Assembly (NCBI GenBank): GCA_037013495.1 | Contig: CM072810.1 | Location: 50,268,843 to 50,332,842, forward strand | DNA from: Hippophae tibetana | Lineage: Eukaryota > Streptophyta > Magnoliopsida > Rosales > Elaeagnaceae | Reading direction: 5' to 3' | Length of the DNA stretch: 64,000 nucleotides | In this document: positions 14,424 through 25,745 of the stretch, piece after piece | Layout of the letters: each line of letters starts with the position of its first letter | How positions within the stretch are numbered: the first letter of the stretch is position 1 | Made by a program: the position numbers and the translations under genes | The notes under the pieces: model-generated | Databases searched by the model: none | Told to the model about the DNA's origin: nothing | The model's input: the letters and a program-made list of their open reading frames with translations, nothing else

Positions 14424-15962
14424 AAGGTGATAACTTTTGACTCGGGTATTGAAACGACTATATTATTATATGAAATCGAAGCTCTTAGCGATTCACACAA
14501 TGTGAGATGGCCTCAAATTTGGAATATCATTTTTGTACCTCAATTTCACCATTTACATCATTTATTGAGGGTATTTAGTTTTTTCCCACCATTTCCGTTG
14601 TACTTACTTTCGATATTATTCAAAGGATCCGTAAAGGAGATATTGGTGCAAACAAAGGGTCCGTTTATTTATGTGTTCAATCCCAATATATTCTTCCAAA
14701 AAAAAAATGAGTAAAGAAAAAGGAAAAGGCTACTGTTCCCATTTAAAAAAGGAACAAAACATTTGATAAATCGGAGTTCCAACTTCAAACGACGATAAAG
14801 TTTTACATGCATATCGAGACAACTATTATAATATATCAAATTGAAGATCGTACCGATTCAAACCATCTGATTTGGCCCCATAGAGGAACCACATATTTGT
14901 ACGCAAATTCCATCGTTTACATCATTTACCGAGAATTTTAAGTGTTTGTCTCAACATTTCCGTTGCACTTACATTCTATTATATTGAAAAGAGCCGTAAA
15001 GGAGATATTTGTCCCACCAAATTGTTCTTTATTTATGTGTTAAATCAATATATATTCTTCCAAAAAAATATGAGAAAAGTGAAAGGAAAAGGCTATTGTT
15101 CCCATTTTAAAAAGGAACAAAACATTTGATAAATCGGAGTTCCAACATTAAAGAACGATAAATTTTTACTCTTTTATCGAAACAACTATTATAATATATC
15201 AAAATGAAGCCCGTACCGATTCAAATAATCCGATTTGGCCCCAAAAATGAAACACATTTTTGTACGCAAATTCCATCATTTACATCATTTACCGAGGGTT
15301 TTAAGTGTTTGTCGCACAATTTCCGTTGTACTTACTTTCTATTTTATTCAAAAGTGCCGTAAAGGAGATTTTGCTGCAAACAAAGGGTTCTTCATTTATG
15401 CGTTCAATCATTATCTATGCTTCCAAATAACAAATAAGGGAAGGAAAAAGAAATGAGGTACTGTTCACATTTTAAAAAAGAATAAAACATTTGATAAATC
15501 GCAATTTCAACTTTAAAAGGTGATAACTTTTGACTCGGGTATTGAAACGACTATTGTATTATATGAAATCGAAGCTCTTAGCGATTCACACAATGTGAGA
15601 TGGACTCAAATTTGGAATATCATTTTTGTACCTAAATTTCACCATTTACATCATTTATTGAGGGTTTTTAGTTTTTTGCCCACCATTTGCGTTGTACTTA
15701 CGTTCGATTTTATTCAAAAGATCCGTAAAGGAGATATTTGTGCAAACAAAGGGTTCTTTATTTATGTGTTCAATACATATATATTCTTCCAAAAAAATTG
15801 AATAAAGAAAAAGGAAAAGGCTACTGTTCCCATTTAAAAAAGGAACAAAACATTTGCTAAATCAGAGTTCTAACTTTAAAAGACGATAAACTTTTACATG
15901 CATATCGAGACAACTATTTTAATATATCAAAATGAAGCCCGTACCGATTCAAAAAATCTGAT

Positions 15963-17050
15963 GTGGCCCCAAAAAGGAACCACATTTTTGTACCCAAATT
16001 CTATCGTTTACATCATTTACCGAGGGTTTTAAATGTTTGTCTCACCATTTCCGTTGTACTTACTTTCTATTATATTGAAAAGAGCCGTAAGGGAGATATT
16101 TCTCCAAACATATTGTTCCTCATTTATGGGTTAAATCAATATATATTATTCCAAAAAAATATGAGAAAAGTGAAAGGAAAAGGCTATTGTTCCCATTTTA
16201 AAAAGGAACAAAACATTTGATAAATCGGAGTTCCAACATTAAAGGACGATAAATTTTTACTCTCTTATCGAAACAACTATTATAATATATCAAAATGAAG
16301 CCAGTACCGATTCAAACAATCCGATTTGGCCCCAAAAAGGAACCACATTTTTGTACACAAATTCCATCGTTTACATCATTTACCGAGGGTTTTATGTGTT
16401 TGTCTAACCATTTCCGTTGTACTTACTTTCTATTATATTGAAAAGAGCCGTAAAGGAGATATTTGTCCAAACAAATTGTCCTTTATTTATGTGTTAAATC
16501 AATATATATTATTCCAAAAAAATATGAGAAAAGTGAAAGGAAAAGGCTATTGTTCATATTTTAAAAAGGAACAAAACATGTGATAAATCGGTGTTCCAAC
16601 TTTAAAGGACCAAATTTTTTTACTCTTTTATCGAAACAACTATTATAATATATCAAATTGAAGCCCGTACCGTTTCAAACAATCTGATTTGGCCCCACAA
16701 AGGAACCCCATTTTTGTACGCAAATTATATCATTTACATCATTTACCGAGGGTTTTAGGTGTTTGGCTCACAATTTCCGTTGTACTTACTTTCTATTTTA
16801 TTCAAAAGAGCCTTAAAGGAGATTCTGGTGCAAACAAAGAGTTCTTTATTTATGCGTTCAATCAATATCTATGCTTCCAAATAACGAATAAGGGAAGAGA
16901 AAAAGAAAGGTGGTACTGTTCACATTTTAAAAAAGAATAAAACATTTGATAAATCGTAATTTCAACTTTAAAAGATGATAACTTTTGACTCGGTATTGAA
17001 ACGACTGTATTATTATATGAAACCGAAGCTCTTAGCGATTCACACAATAT
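15963..17050 (+). repeat. Second four-monomer unit A-A'-B-C, extra A part
   Basis: Monomer starts at 15963 (A), 16326 (A'), 16689 (B) and about 17049 (C) repeat the arrangement seen at 1407. The A' monomer again combines a B-like head (ACACAAATTCC, GTGTTTGTCTAACC) with an A-type body. Confidence 0.75.
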
Positions 17051-17417
17051 GAGATGCCCTCAAATTTGGAATATCATTTTTGTACCTAAATTTCACCATT
17101 TACATCATTTATTGAGGGTATTTAGTTTTTTCCCACCATTTCCGTTGTACTTACTTTCGATTTTATTCAAAAGATCCGTAAAAGAGATATTGGTGCAAAC
17201 AAAGGGTCCTTTTATTTATGTGTTCAATCCCAATATATTCTTCCAAAAAAATGAGTAAAGAAAAAGGAAAAGGCTACTGTTCCCATTTAAAAAAAGGAAC
17301 AAAACATTTGATAAATCGGAGTTCCAACTTTAAAGGGCGCTAAATTTTTACTCTGTTATCGAGACAACTATTTTAATATATCAAAATGAAGCCCGTACCG
17401 ATTCAAAAAATCTGATT
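17049..17417 (+). repeat. C/A chimeric monomer with the A monomer missing
   Basis: This C-type monomer switches near 17325 to A-type sequence (AAGGGCGCTAAATTTTTACTC), then ends C-like and is followed directly by a B monomer at 17417. One A monomer is therefore missing. An analogous hybrid lies at 57391-57753. Confidence 0.75.
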
Positions 17418-20400
17418 TGGCCCCAAAAAGGAAACACATTTTTGTACGCAAATTCCATCGTTTACATCATTTACCGAGGGTTTTAAGTGTTTGTCTAACA
17501 ATTTCCGTTGTACTTACTTTCTATTTTATTCAAAAATGTCATAAAGGAGATTTTGGTGCAAACAAAGGGTTCTTTATTTATGCGTTCAATCAATATCTAT
17601 GCTTCCAAATAACAAATAAGGGAAGAGAAAAAGAAATGAGGTACTGTTCATATTTTAAAAAAGAATAAAACCTTTGATAAATCACAATTTGAACTTTAAA
17701 AGATGCTAACTTTTGACTCGGGTATTGAAACGACTATATTATTATATGAAATCGAAGCTCTTAGCGATTCACACAATGTGAGATGGCCTCAAATTTGGAA
17801 TATCATTTTTGTACCTAAATTTCACCATTTAAATCATTTATTGAGGGTTTTTAGTTTTTTCCCACCATTTCCGTTGTACTTACTTTCGATTTTATTCAAA
17901 AGATCCGTAAAGGAGATATTGGTGCAAACAAAGGGTCTGTGTATTTATGTGTGCAATACATATATATTCTTCCAAAAAAAAATGAGTAAAGATAAAGGAA
18001 AAGGCTACTGTTCCCATTTAAAAATGGAACAAAACATTTGCTAAATCGGAGTTCCAACTTTAAACGACGATAAAATTTTACATGCATATCGAGACAACTA
18101 TTTTAATATATCAAAATGAAGCCCGTACCGATTCAAAAAATCTGATGTGGCCCCACAAAGGAACCACATTTTTGTACCCAAATTCTATCGTTTACATCAT
18201 TTACCGAGGGTTTTAAATGTTTGTCTCACCATTTCTGTTGTACTTACTTTCTATTATATTGAAAAGAGCCGTAAAGGAGATATTTCTCCAAACAAATTGT
18301 TCTTTATTTATGTGTTAAAGCAATATATATTCATCCAAAAAAAATATGAGAAATGTGAAAGGAAAAGGCTATTGTTCCCATTTTAAAAAGGAACAAAACA
18401 TTTGATAAATCGGAGTTCCAACATTAAAGGGCGCTAAATTTTTACTCTGTTATCGAAACAACTATTATAATATATCAAAATGAAGCCCGTACCGATTCAA
18501 ACAATCTGATTTTGCCCCAAAAAGGAAACACATTTTTGTACGAAAAATCCATCGTTTACATCATTTACCGAGGGTTTTAAGTGTTTGTCTAACAATTTCT
18601 GTTGTACTTATTTTCTATTTTATTCAAAAGTCCCGTAAAGGAGATTTTGGTGCAAACAAAGGGTTCTTTATTTATGCGTTCAATCAATATCTATGCTTCC
18701 AAATAACGAATAAGGGAAGAGAAAAAGAAATGAGGTACTGTTCACATTTTAAAAAAGAATAAAACCTTTGATAAATCGAACTTTCAACTTTAAAAGATGC
18801 AAACTTTTGACTCTGGTATTGAAACGACTATATTATTATATGAAATCGAAGCTCTTAGCGATTCACACAATGTGAGATGGCCTCAAATTTGGAATATCAT
18901 TTTTGTACCTAAATTTCCCCATTTACATCATTTATTAAGGGTTTTTAGTTTTTTGCCCACCATTTGCGTTGTACTTACTTACGATTTTATTCAAAAGATC
19001 CGTATAGGAGATATTGGTGCAAACAAAGTGTTCATTATTTATGTGTTCAATACATATATATTCTTCCAAAAAAAAATGAGTAAAGAAAAAGGAAAAAGGC
19101 TACTGTTCCCATTTAAAAATGGAACAAAACATTTGCTAAATCGGAGTTCCAACTTTAAACGACGATAAACTTTTACATGCATATCGAGACAACTATTTTA
19201 ATATATCAAAATGAAGCCCGTACCGATTCAAAAAATCTGATGTGGAACCACAAAGGAACCACATTTTTGTACCCAAATTCTATCGTTTACATCATTTACC
19301 GAGGGTTTTAAATGTTTGTCTCACCATTTCCGTTGTACTTACTTTCTATTATATTGAAAAGAGCCGTAAAGGAGATATTTGTCCAAACAAATTGTTCTTT
19401 ATTTATGTGTTAAATCAATATATATTCATCCAAAAAATATATGAGAAAAGTGAAAGGAAAAGGCTATTGTTCCCATTTTAAAAAGGAACAAACATTTGAT
19501 AAATCGGAGTTCCAACATTAAAGAACGATAAATTTTTACTCTGTTATCGAAACAACTATTATAATATATCAAAATGAAGCCCGTACCGATTAAAACAATC
19601 CGATTTTACCCCAAAAAGGAACCACATTTTTGTACACAAATTCCATCGTTTACATCATTTACTGAGGGTTTTAAGTGTTTGTCTCACAATTTCCGTTGTA
19701 CTTACTTTCTATTTTATTCAAAAGAGCCGTAAAGGAGATTTTGGTGCAAACAAAGAGTTCTTTATTTATGCGTTCAATCAATATCTATGCTTCCAAAGAA
19801 CAAATAAGGGAAGAGAAAAAGAAAGGAGGTACTGTTCACATTTTAAAAAAGAATAAAACATTTGATAAATCGTAATTTCAACTTTAAAAGATGATAACTT
19901 TTGACTCGGGTATTGAAACGACTATATTATTATATGAAACCGAAGATCTTAGCGATTCACACAATATGAGATGGCCTCAAATTTGGAATATCATTATTGT
20001 ACATAAATTTCACCATTTACATCATTTATTGAGGATATTTAGTTTTTTCCCACCATTTCCGTTGTACTTACTTTCGATTTTATTCAAAAGATCCGTAAAA
20101 GAGATATTGGTGCAAACAAAGGGCCCGTTTATTTATGTGTTCAATCCCAATATATTCTTCCAAAAAAAATGAGTAAAGAAAAAGGAAAAGGCTATTGTTC
20201 CCATTTAAAAAAGGAACAAAACATTTAATAAATCGGAGTTCCAACTTTAAACGACGATAAAGTTTTACATGCATATCGAGACAACTATTATAATATATCA
20301 AATTGAAGATCATACCGATTCAAACCATCTGATTTGGCCCCATAGAGGAATGATGAGTGCTCAAAAAGCACTAAAATAACAATGATTTTATGTACATTAA

Positions 20401-20784
20401 TTGATTAAAAATATATATATTTATATGTTTTATCATATATTTATATAAATTTGTCTTTTTCGGAATCACGGGTATTTTTATTGTTTTTCAGGAATTTTGG
20501 CTTAAAAACGCAATTTAAAGACTCAAAGAGAAATACTTGAAGCAATACATCACAAATATATCAATAAATAAGTGGAAAAAGGTCAACAAACATGGAAAAA
20601 TTGGACAAAATGGGTCGAAAAGGTCAAAAATGTCAAAAAGACGGAAATCGCGCGCCGTAGACAGCGCTCTAGTGCCCCATGCCGCGCGCGCCCCAGCGCG
20701 CGGGCACTGTTCACGCGCGCCGAGCTGCACGCAGCGCCCAGCAGCAGCCTCTCCGCGCGCCCAATGCGTTTTCGCCCCATTTTT

Positions 20785-20919
20785 CACGTGCAGCCGCCTC
20801 TGTGACGTTATGCTGACGTCATTAATGACATCAGCAATTCCAATACGCGTTTTTACATTTTTTAATATTTTTTTAACATTTGTTTACTCATTTTTTCTCT
20901 CCATCCTCACCTATAAATA
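20785..20919 (+). promoter_or_regulatory. U3 core promoter: G-box, paired TGACG motifs, TATA box
   Basis: CACGTG (G-box) lies at 20785-20790. TGACG lies at 20803-20807 and again at 20814-20818, with starts 11 bp apart; the second is part of TGACGTCA and of a 22-bp near-palindrome at 20813-20834 with one mismatched pair. The TATA box TATAAATA is at 20912-20919. Plant bZIP factors of the TGA class bind paired TGACG motifs, as in the as-1 element of the CaMV 35S promoter. That link is inference here. Transcription would start roughly 25-35 bp past the TATA box. Confidence 0.7.
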
Positions 20920-21137
20920 CCCCCCTTCCCTTCACTTCAAATCACACCTTCAAAACACACTTCTCTCTTCTTTCTTTCTCTCATTTCTTAGTTTTTGAGT
21001 TTTCTTAGTTTCTTTCTTAGTTTCTAAGCTTTTCTTAGTTTTTCTCTTAGTTTTTAGTTCAATTCTCTTAGGTTTAGAGTTCTTCTCTTTTTGAGAGGAA
21101 CTTGTAATGTTTTTGTAATAATTTAGATTTTTGATTC

Positions 21138-21143
21138 AATAAA
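21138..21143 (+). terminator. AATAAA polyadenylation signal in outer 5' LTR
   Basis: AATAAA lies about 220 bp after the TATA box, as expected near the R/U5 boundary. The same motif sits at 39210-39215 in the outer 3' LTR and 29660-29665 in the inner 3' LTR. It is missing from the inner 5' LTR because of a deletion. Confidence 0.55.
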
Positions 21144-21690
21144 TGGGAGTGCAAATTCCGCTTGGAGGTTTTCCAGCTACGGGAATAGCGTCAAAGTTCT
21201 GTAAGGATTTTATTTTCTTTACAGTTATTTTTATGCTTTATTCTTACATGTTATATTCAACTTGTCTGTGGTTAAATTTAACTATGCTGGCTGTTTAGTA
21301 AATATGATGTAATAATGACGTTGTTATGCTTGCGAAATATTAAATAGGTAAAAATCTTTAAAATGAATTGATTTTGTTTTTATTCAAGATTTTATATTAA
21401 GAATGTTAGAGAGAAATATATTATTTTTCATTACAAACTTAAACCTGAAAATTAGATTTTAAGGTTTAGTTATCCGGTCTAATTTAGAGTAGTGCTCTTT
21501 TATTTGTTGGTACAATCGCCCGGTAGTTAGAGTGAAACTCTATTTCAAAAGTTTTTATAAGAATTATTATGTGAAAATGTATTGACAACATGTTTTCAAT
21601 AGTGGTTTTAAAACTTGAAAGTTAGTACTCGGATAATTAAATTCTTATGTTTAATTTGGACACCTTGAATAATGTTTAAATTGTCTAACC

Positions 21691-21836
21691 CCACCAAAGG
21701 TGGCATTTAAATGGTTCATTTTCAATCTCTTAGAAAAAGGAATTAATTTAATTAACCAAATTAGTTATCAACCCCACCCATAGGTGTTAATTGATTTGTT
21801 TAGTTAACAAAGAATATCTAACCCCACCAAAGGTGG
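21691..21836 (+). other. Three short U5 hairpins
   Basis: Two perfect inverted repeats CCACCAAAGGTGG (21691-21703 and 21824-21836) flank a third, CACCCATAGGTG (21775-21786). Each could fold into a 4-5 bp stem with a tiny loop. The trio recurs in all four LTRs, although the inner 5' LTR has base changes in two stems. Function unknown. Confidence 0.6.
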
Positions 21837-22330
21837 TATTTATATAAAAAAGAGAGAATCAATAAAATATCAATTTATATCTTTAATAACCTAGATAATA
21901 TGAGCAAGCATAATTAATTTAGTTATTATATCCATAAATACTCCACTAATATAAATGATAAAAATTTGCATGAATATTTATTGAATCTGTATATATGTTT
22001 ATTTTTAGATAATTATTTATTGAATTTGTATCTATGTTTATTTTTATGTTATTAGATTATATTTAATTAATCTGTATATATGTTTATTTTATGTTATTAG
22101 ATTAGGAACACAAAAACCAAACTCTCGTGATAGGATGTTTAGGATTTAATTTCGTTTTTAAAAGTTTGAATAATAAATTAAAAACCACATACATTCCTTC
22201 CTTAGATCGACCTTGGGAGTATACTTATCATTTTCTTCGAAATGATTCGTGCACTTGCGAGAGTTTTATAAATATTAAAACCAAAGTATTGGCAAGAATC
22301 GACGATGTCGATTTTCGCTCATCAAGTTTT

Positions 22331-22347
22331 TGGCGCCGTTGCCGGGG
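22331..22347 (+). promoter_or_regulatory. Outer PBS, complementary to Asp-tRNA 3' end
   Basis: The 17 bases TGGCGCCGTTGCCGGGG lie 6 bp after the 5' LTR. From memory they match the reverse complement of the 3' end of plant tRNA-Asp including CCA. This is where the tRNA primer starts minus-strand DNA synthesis. Asp-tRNA priming is typical of Athila elements. Confidence 0.9.
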
Positions 22348-23149
22348 AAGGAATAGCGTTTTTAAATTATTTATCAAAATTTTAAAAACATTTTTTGTGC
22401 TGTAAATAATTGTGATATTTTAACAATAATCAAATTTCAAAATTCATAAGAAATAAAAATAAAAAAATAAAAAAATAATTTTTTTTTGTAAAATAATTTA
22501 GAAATTTGAAATTTGAAGTAAATTTTTTTTACCGTTCATGAATAGTAAAAAAAAATAAAAAAAATAAAAAAAAAATTTCAAAAACTTAAATTTCAAAAAT
22601 TTTAAGTTAATAAGACATAATATAGCGTGAATAGTAAAATAAAATTACCGTTCATGAATAGTAAAAAATAAATAAAAAAAAAATAAAAAAAATTTAAAAA
22701 TTAAAATTTCAATATTTTAAGTTAATAAGAAATAATATAGCGTGAATAGTAAAATAAAATTACCGTTCATAAAAAAAATTTACTTGAATTCATATCTAAT
22801 TAACTAAATAGCATGAAAAGTAAAAATCTAAGGGAGTTCTGTCTAGGAGACTAGTTCTTGAAGCCTTTGTGCCACTAGTCTTTCCTGGGAACGTTGCTCT
22901 GGCTAGGAGAATGGTATTTAAGGAGCCGTTTGCACCACCATTCTTTCCTGGGAGCACTCTTGGTTAATACTAATTATGCTACAAAAAATAATAATAATAA
23001 TAATAATAATAAAAAATAATACAAATTTTTTTTTCTTTTTTTAGGGTTTAACTAGTTTTGTTTAGTGCTTTGTATTAAATACCATGTAAATTTTCTCTAA
23101 ATTTTTTATTTTGTTGATAGGAGTTTTAAATTTACGTTTACAATATTCT
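22348..23149 (+). other. Outer element untranslated leader
   Basis: About 800 bp of AT-rich sequence between the PBS and gag1. It holds about three copies of a degenerate tandem repeat with core ACCGTTCATGAATAGTAAAA (about 22525-22775), the twin hairpins at 22836-22955, and an AAT microsatellite (about 22986-23020). No ORF of interest; an ORF at 22127-22405 just runs across the LTR end and PBS. Confidence 0.75.
22836..22955 (+). ncRNA. Twin long hairpins in the outer leader (candidate RNA signal)
   Basis: Two paralogous inverted repeats lie 3 nt apart. Hairpin 1 (22836-22892) pairs GTTC/GAAC, CTAGGA/TCCTGG (one G-U) and GACTAGT/ACTAGTC. Hairpin 2 (22896-22955) pairs GCTC/GAGC, CTAGGA/TCCTGG and GAATGGT/ACCATTC. 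Each totals 17 pairs with a 3-nt and a 2-nt bulge. The two stems differ in sequence but the changes occur in matched positions, which favours a selected RNA fold. The non-autonomous inner element keeps both at 26472-26591. Position between PBS and gag suggests a packaging or dimerisation signal; that role is inference. Confidence 0.65.
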
Positions 23150-23463
23150 ATGCGTGGTAGGAGATCCTTAGGAAACCCCCTTACACTATATGTAAATAAT
23201 TTTCATAAATTTAAACAAGTGTCAACAAAACTGGATTCTACCCATCAACCTGTTTTTGAGCCAAACATAAAACCAAGTCTTAATCCTTTACTAGAACCAA
23301 AAGAAATGGAGGAAAACCAACATATTAGGGAAACCACGATGAAGGAGTTTGCAAGACCGGTAATAGGCACGGCAACTGCCGCTATCCAGTTGGGAGAGGC
23401 TGCTCGGAATTATGACCTTAAAAATATTCATTTTTCTATGCTTCCTTCCTTTTATGGGCTACC
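23150..23463 (+). pseudogene. gag1, 5' part, interrupted by the inner element
   Basis: N-terminal part of a first Gag (capsid/nucleocapsid) protein. The frame opens with ATG at 23150 in poor context. A second in-frame ATG at 23306 has a better context (G at -3, G at +4) and aligns with the start of gag2, so a start at 23306 is the more likely. The conserved Athila Gag segment with AARNY and PSFYGL is visible. Reading stops making sense at 23463, where the inner LTR begins inside a proline codon. The rest continues in the same frame at 30754-31777, with the duplicated CTACC at the break. Across the two parts the frame is intact: about 445 codons from 23150, or about 393 from 23306. Confidence 0.85.
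23459..23463 (+). repeat. Target site duplication of inner element, left copy
   Basis: CTACC immediately before the inner 5' LTR; the second copy is at 30749-30753. A 5-bp duplication is normal for Ty3/Gypsy integrase. Confidence 0.95.
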
Positions 23464-25050
23464 TGATGAGTGCTCAAAAAGCACTAAAATAACCATGATT
23501 TTATGCAAATTAATTGATTAAAAATATATATATTTATATGTTTTATCATATATTTATATAAATTTGTCTTTTTCGGAATCACGGGTATTTTTATTGTTTT
23601 TCAGGTATTTTGGCTTAAAAATGCAACTTAAAGACTCAAAGAGGAATACTGGAAGCAATACATCACAAATATATTAATAAATAAATGCGGAAAGGTCGAC
23701 AAATATGGAAAAATTGGACAAAATGGGTCAAAAAGGTCAAAAATGTCAAAAATGAGAAAAACGCGCCGCCGCGCCGCCCAGCCGCCGCGCCCCAGCACCC
23801 AGCTCCGCCCCAAACTGCGCGGGGTTACTGTTCATGCGCGCAACACTGCGCGCGGGTTACTGTTCATCCGCGCGCGCCGACACTCATTTTTCACGTGCAG
23901 CCGCCCCATGACGTCATGCTGACGTCAGCATTTCCATTACGCGTTTTTACATTTTTTTAACATATTTTTACTCATTTTTTCTCTCCATCCTCACCTATAA
24001 ATACCCCTTCCCTTCACTTCAAAATCACACATTCAAAACACACTTCTCTCTTCTTTCTTTCTCTCTTTTCTTAGATTTTTAGTTTTTCTTAGTTTTTCTT
24101 ATGTTTTCTTAGTTTTTAGCTTTTCTTAGTTAATTTCTCTTAGTTTTAGAGTTCTTCCCTTTTTAGGGAAGAACTAGTTATGTTTTTGTTCATGATTTTA
24201 TTTTTATTCATGATTTTATATTAAGAATGTTAGAGAGAAATATATTATTTTTCATTACAAACTTAAACCTGAAAATTAGATTTTAAGGTTTAGTTATCCG
24301 GTCTAATTTAGAGTAGTGCTCTTTTATTTGATGGTACAATCGCCCGGTAGTTAGAGTGAAGCTCTATTTCAAAAGTTTTTATAAGAATTATTATCTGAAA
24401 ATGTATTGACAACATGTTTTCGGTAGTGGTTTTAAAACTTGAAAGTTAGTACTCAGATAACTAAATTCTTGGGTTTAATTTGGACACCTTGAATAAAGTT
24501 TAAATTGTCTAACCCTACCAAAGGTGGCATTTAAATGGTTCATTTTCAATCTCTTAGAAAAAGGAATTAATTTAATTAAGCAAATTAGTTATCAACCCCA
24601 CCCATAGGTGTTAATTGATTTGTTTAGTTAACAAAGAATATCTAACCCGACCAAAGGTGGTATTCATACAAAAAAGGGAGAATCAATAAATATCAATTCA
24701 TATCCTTAATAACCTAGATAATATGAGCAAGCATAATTAACTTAGTTATTATATCCATAAATACTCCGCCATTATAAATTTTGCATAAATGTTTATTGAA
24801 TCTATGTTTAATTTTATGTAATTAGATTAAAAACACAAAACCCCAAAATATCGTGACAGGATGTTTAGGATTTAATTTCGTTCTTAAAAGTTTGAATAAT
24901 AAATTAAAAACCACACACATTCCTTCCTTAGATTGACCTTGGGAGTATACTTATCATTTTCTACGAAATGATTCGTGCACTTGCGAGAGTTTTATAAATA
25001 TTAAAACCAAAGTATTGGCAAGAATCGACGATTTCGGTTTTCGCTCATCA
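23464..25050 (+). repeat. Inner element 5' LTR, internally deleted
   Basis: 1587 bp against 1891 bp for its partner at 28858. About 250 bp is missing just after 24190, where GTTTTTGT joins TCATGATTTTAT, removing the AATAAA signal and the R/U5 border. It also has two rather than four copies of the GC-rich 30-bp repeat found in the partner. Elsewhere the two LTRs look nearly identical by eye, so insertion is fairly recent. Confidence 0.9.
23892..24003 (+). promoter_or_regulatory. Inner 5' LTR promoter: G-box, two TGACGTCA, TATA box
   Basis: CACGTG is at 23892-23897, TGACGTCA at 23909-23916 and again at 23920-23927 (starts 11 bp apart), and TATAAATA at 23996-24003. This is the best preserved version of the paired TGACG arrangement among the four LTRs. 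Confidence 0.7.
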
Positions 25051-25056
25051 AGTTTT

Positions 25057-25073
25057 TGGCGCCGTTGCCGGGG
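25057..25073 (+). promoter_or_regulatory. Inner PBS, Asp-tRNA type
   Basis: Same 17 bases as the outer PBS, again 6 bp after the LTR. An intact primer site in an element with no proteins fits replication by borrowed enzymes. Confidence 0.9.
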
Positions 25074-25284
25074 AAGGAATAACGGTTTTTAAATTATTTA
25101 TCAAAATTTTAAAAACATTTTTGTGCTGTAAATAATTGTGATTTTTTTTGTTTTAATAGAAAAAATAATAATCAAATTTCAAATTTCATAAGAAATAAAA
25201 AACAAAATTAAAAAATTAAAAATTAAAAATTAATTTTTTTTAATTGTAAAATAATTTAGAAATTTGAAATTTGAAGTAAAAAAT

Positions 25285-25745
25285 TTTACCGTTCATGAAT
25301 AGTAAAAAAAAACAAAAAAAAACAAAAAAATTTAAGTTAAAAATAAATAAATAAAATTTATAGCGTAGATAGTAAAATAAAATTACAGCTCATGAATAGT
25401 AAAAAAAAATTAAAATTTTTAAATTTTAAGATAAAAATAAATAAATAATCTAATGTAAATAGTAAAATAAAATTACCGTTCATGAATAGTAAAAAAAAAT
25501 TAAAAATTAAAAACTTAAATTTTTTTAATATAGTGTAAATAGTAAAATAAAATTACCGTTGATTAATAGTAAAAAAAAATTAAAATTTTAAAATTTTAAA
25601 ATAAAAATAAATAAATAATCTAATGTAAATAGTAAAATAAAATTACCGTTCATGAATAGTAAAATAAATTAAAAATTAAAAACTTAAAATTTTTTAATAT
25701 AGTGTAAATAGTAAAATAAAATTACCGTTCATGAATAGTAAAAAA
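25285..25745 (+). repeat. Leader tandem repeat, about six copies
   Basis: Degenerate units of roughly 85-95 bp. Each holds ATAGTAAAATAAAATTACCG followed by TTCATGAATAGTAAAA and an A/T-rich spacer (cores near 25287, 25385, 25470, 25556, 25645 and 25722). The outer leader has only about three. Confidence 0.75.

Larger units (their letters stand above)
1..20350 (+). repeat. Satellite array, left arm (364-bp monomers, ABC higher-order repeat)
   Basis: Head-to-tail tandem array. A monomer boundary is easy to follow at the recurring GGCCCC or GGCCTC motif every 363-366 bp (for example 317, 681, 1046, 1409). Three monomer types alternate. A has a TTATATTGAAAAGAG core, B has TTTATTCAAAAG with CTATGCTTCC, and C starts GGCCTCAAATTTGG and contains TTTTTAGTTTTTT. 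The A-B-C trimer repeats about every 1092 bp, roughly 18 times. All types share a block around TACATCATTTA and CCGTTGTACTTAC. The array is strongly AT-rich. Short ORFs recur with the repeat period, but they open on TTG or GTG rather than ATG, so I do not call them genes. The arm begins inside a C monomer and ends where the retrotransposon begins. I do not recognise the satellite family. Confidence 0.95.
20351..22324 (+). repeat. Outer element 5' LTR
   Basis: Direct repeat of 1974 bp, bounded by the inverted ends TGATGAG and CTCATCA and followed 6 bp later by the PBS. It pairs with the LTR at 38435. The upstream part (U3) holds a GC-rich island at about 20650-20800, rich in GCGCGC and very unlike the AT-rich surroundings, then a G-box, TGACG motifs and a TATA box. 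A pyrimidine-rich leader with repeated CTTAGTTTTT follows (about 20980-21070), then AATAAA and a long AT-rich U5 with three short hairpins. ORFs running through the GC-rich island are not conserved between LTR copies and are not called as genes. Confidence 0.95.

Noticed and set aside
1-20350. CRISPR-like array
   Set aside because: The whole 364-bp unit repeats with no short repeat/unique spacer pattern, and the context is a plant genome.
20455-20480. Possible CENP-B-like box in the LTR (TTTTTCGGAATCACGGGTA)
   Set aside because: The required spacing of TTCG, A and CGGG is not met.
20537-20998. ORFs through the GC-rich part of each LTR (also near 23685, 29079 and 38621)
   Set aside because: Frames differ between LTR copies, indels break them, and they overlap the U3 promoter.
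22127-22405. 92-residue ORF across the outer 5' LTR end and PBS
   Set aside because: It crosses functional untranslated borders and shows no family similarity.
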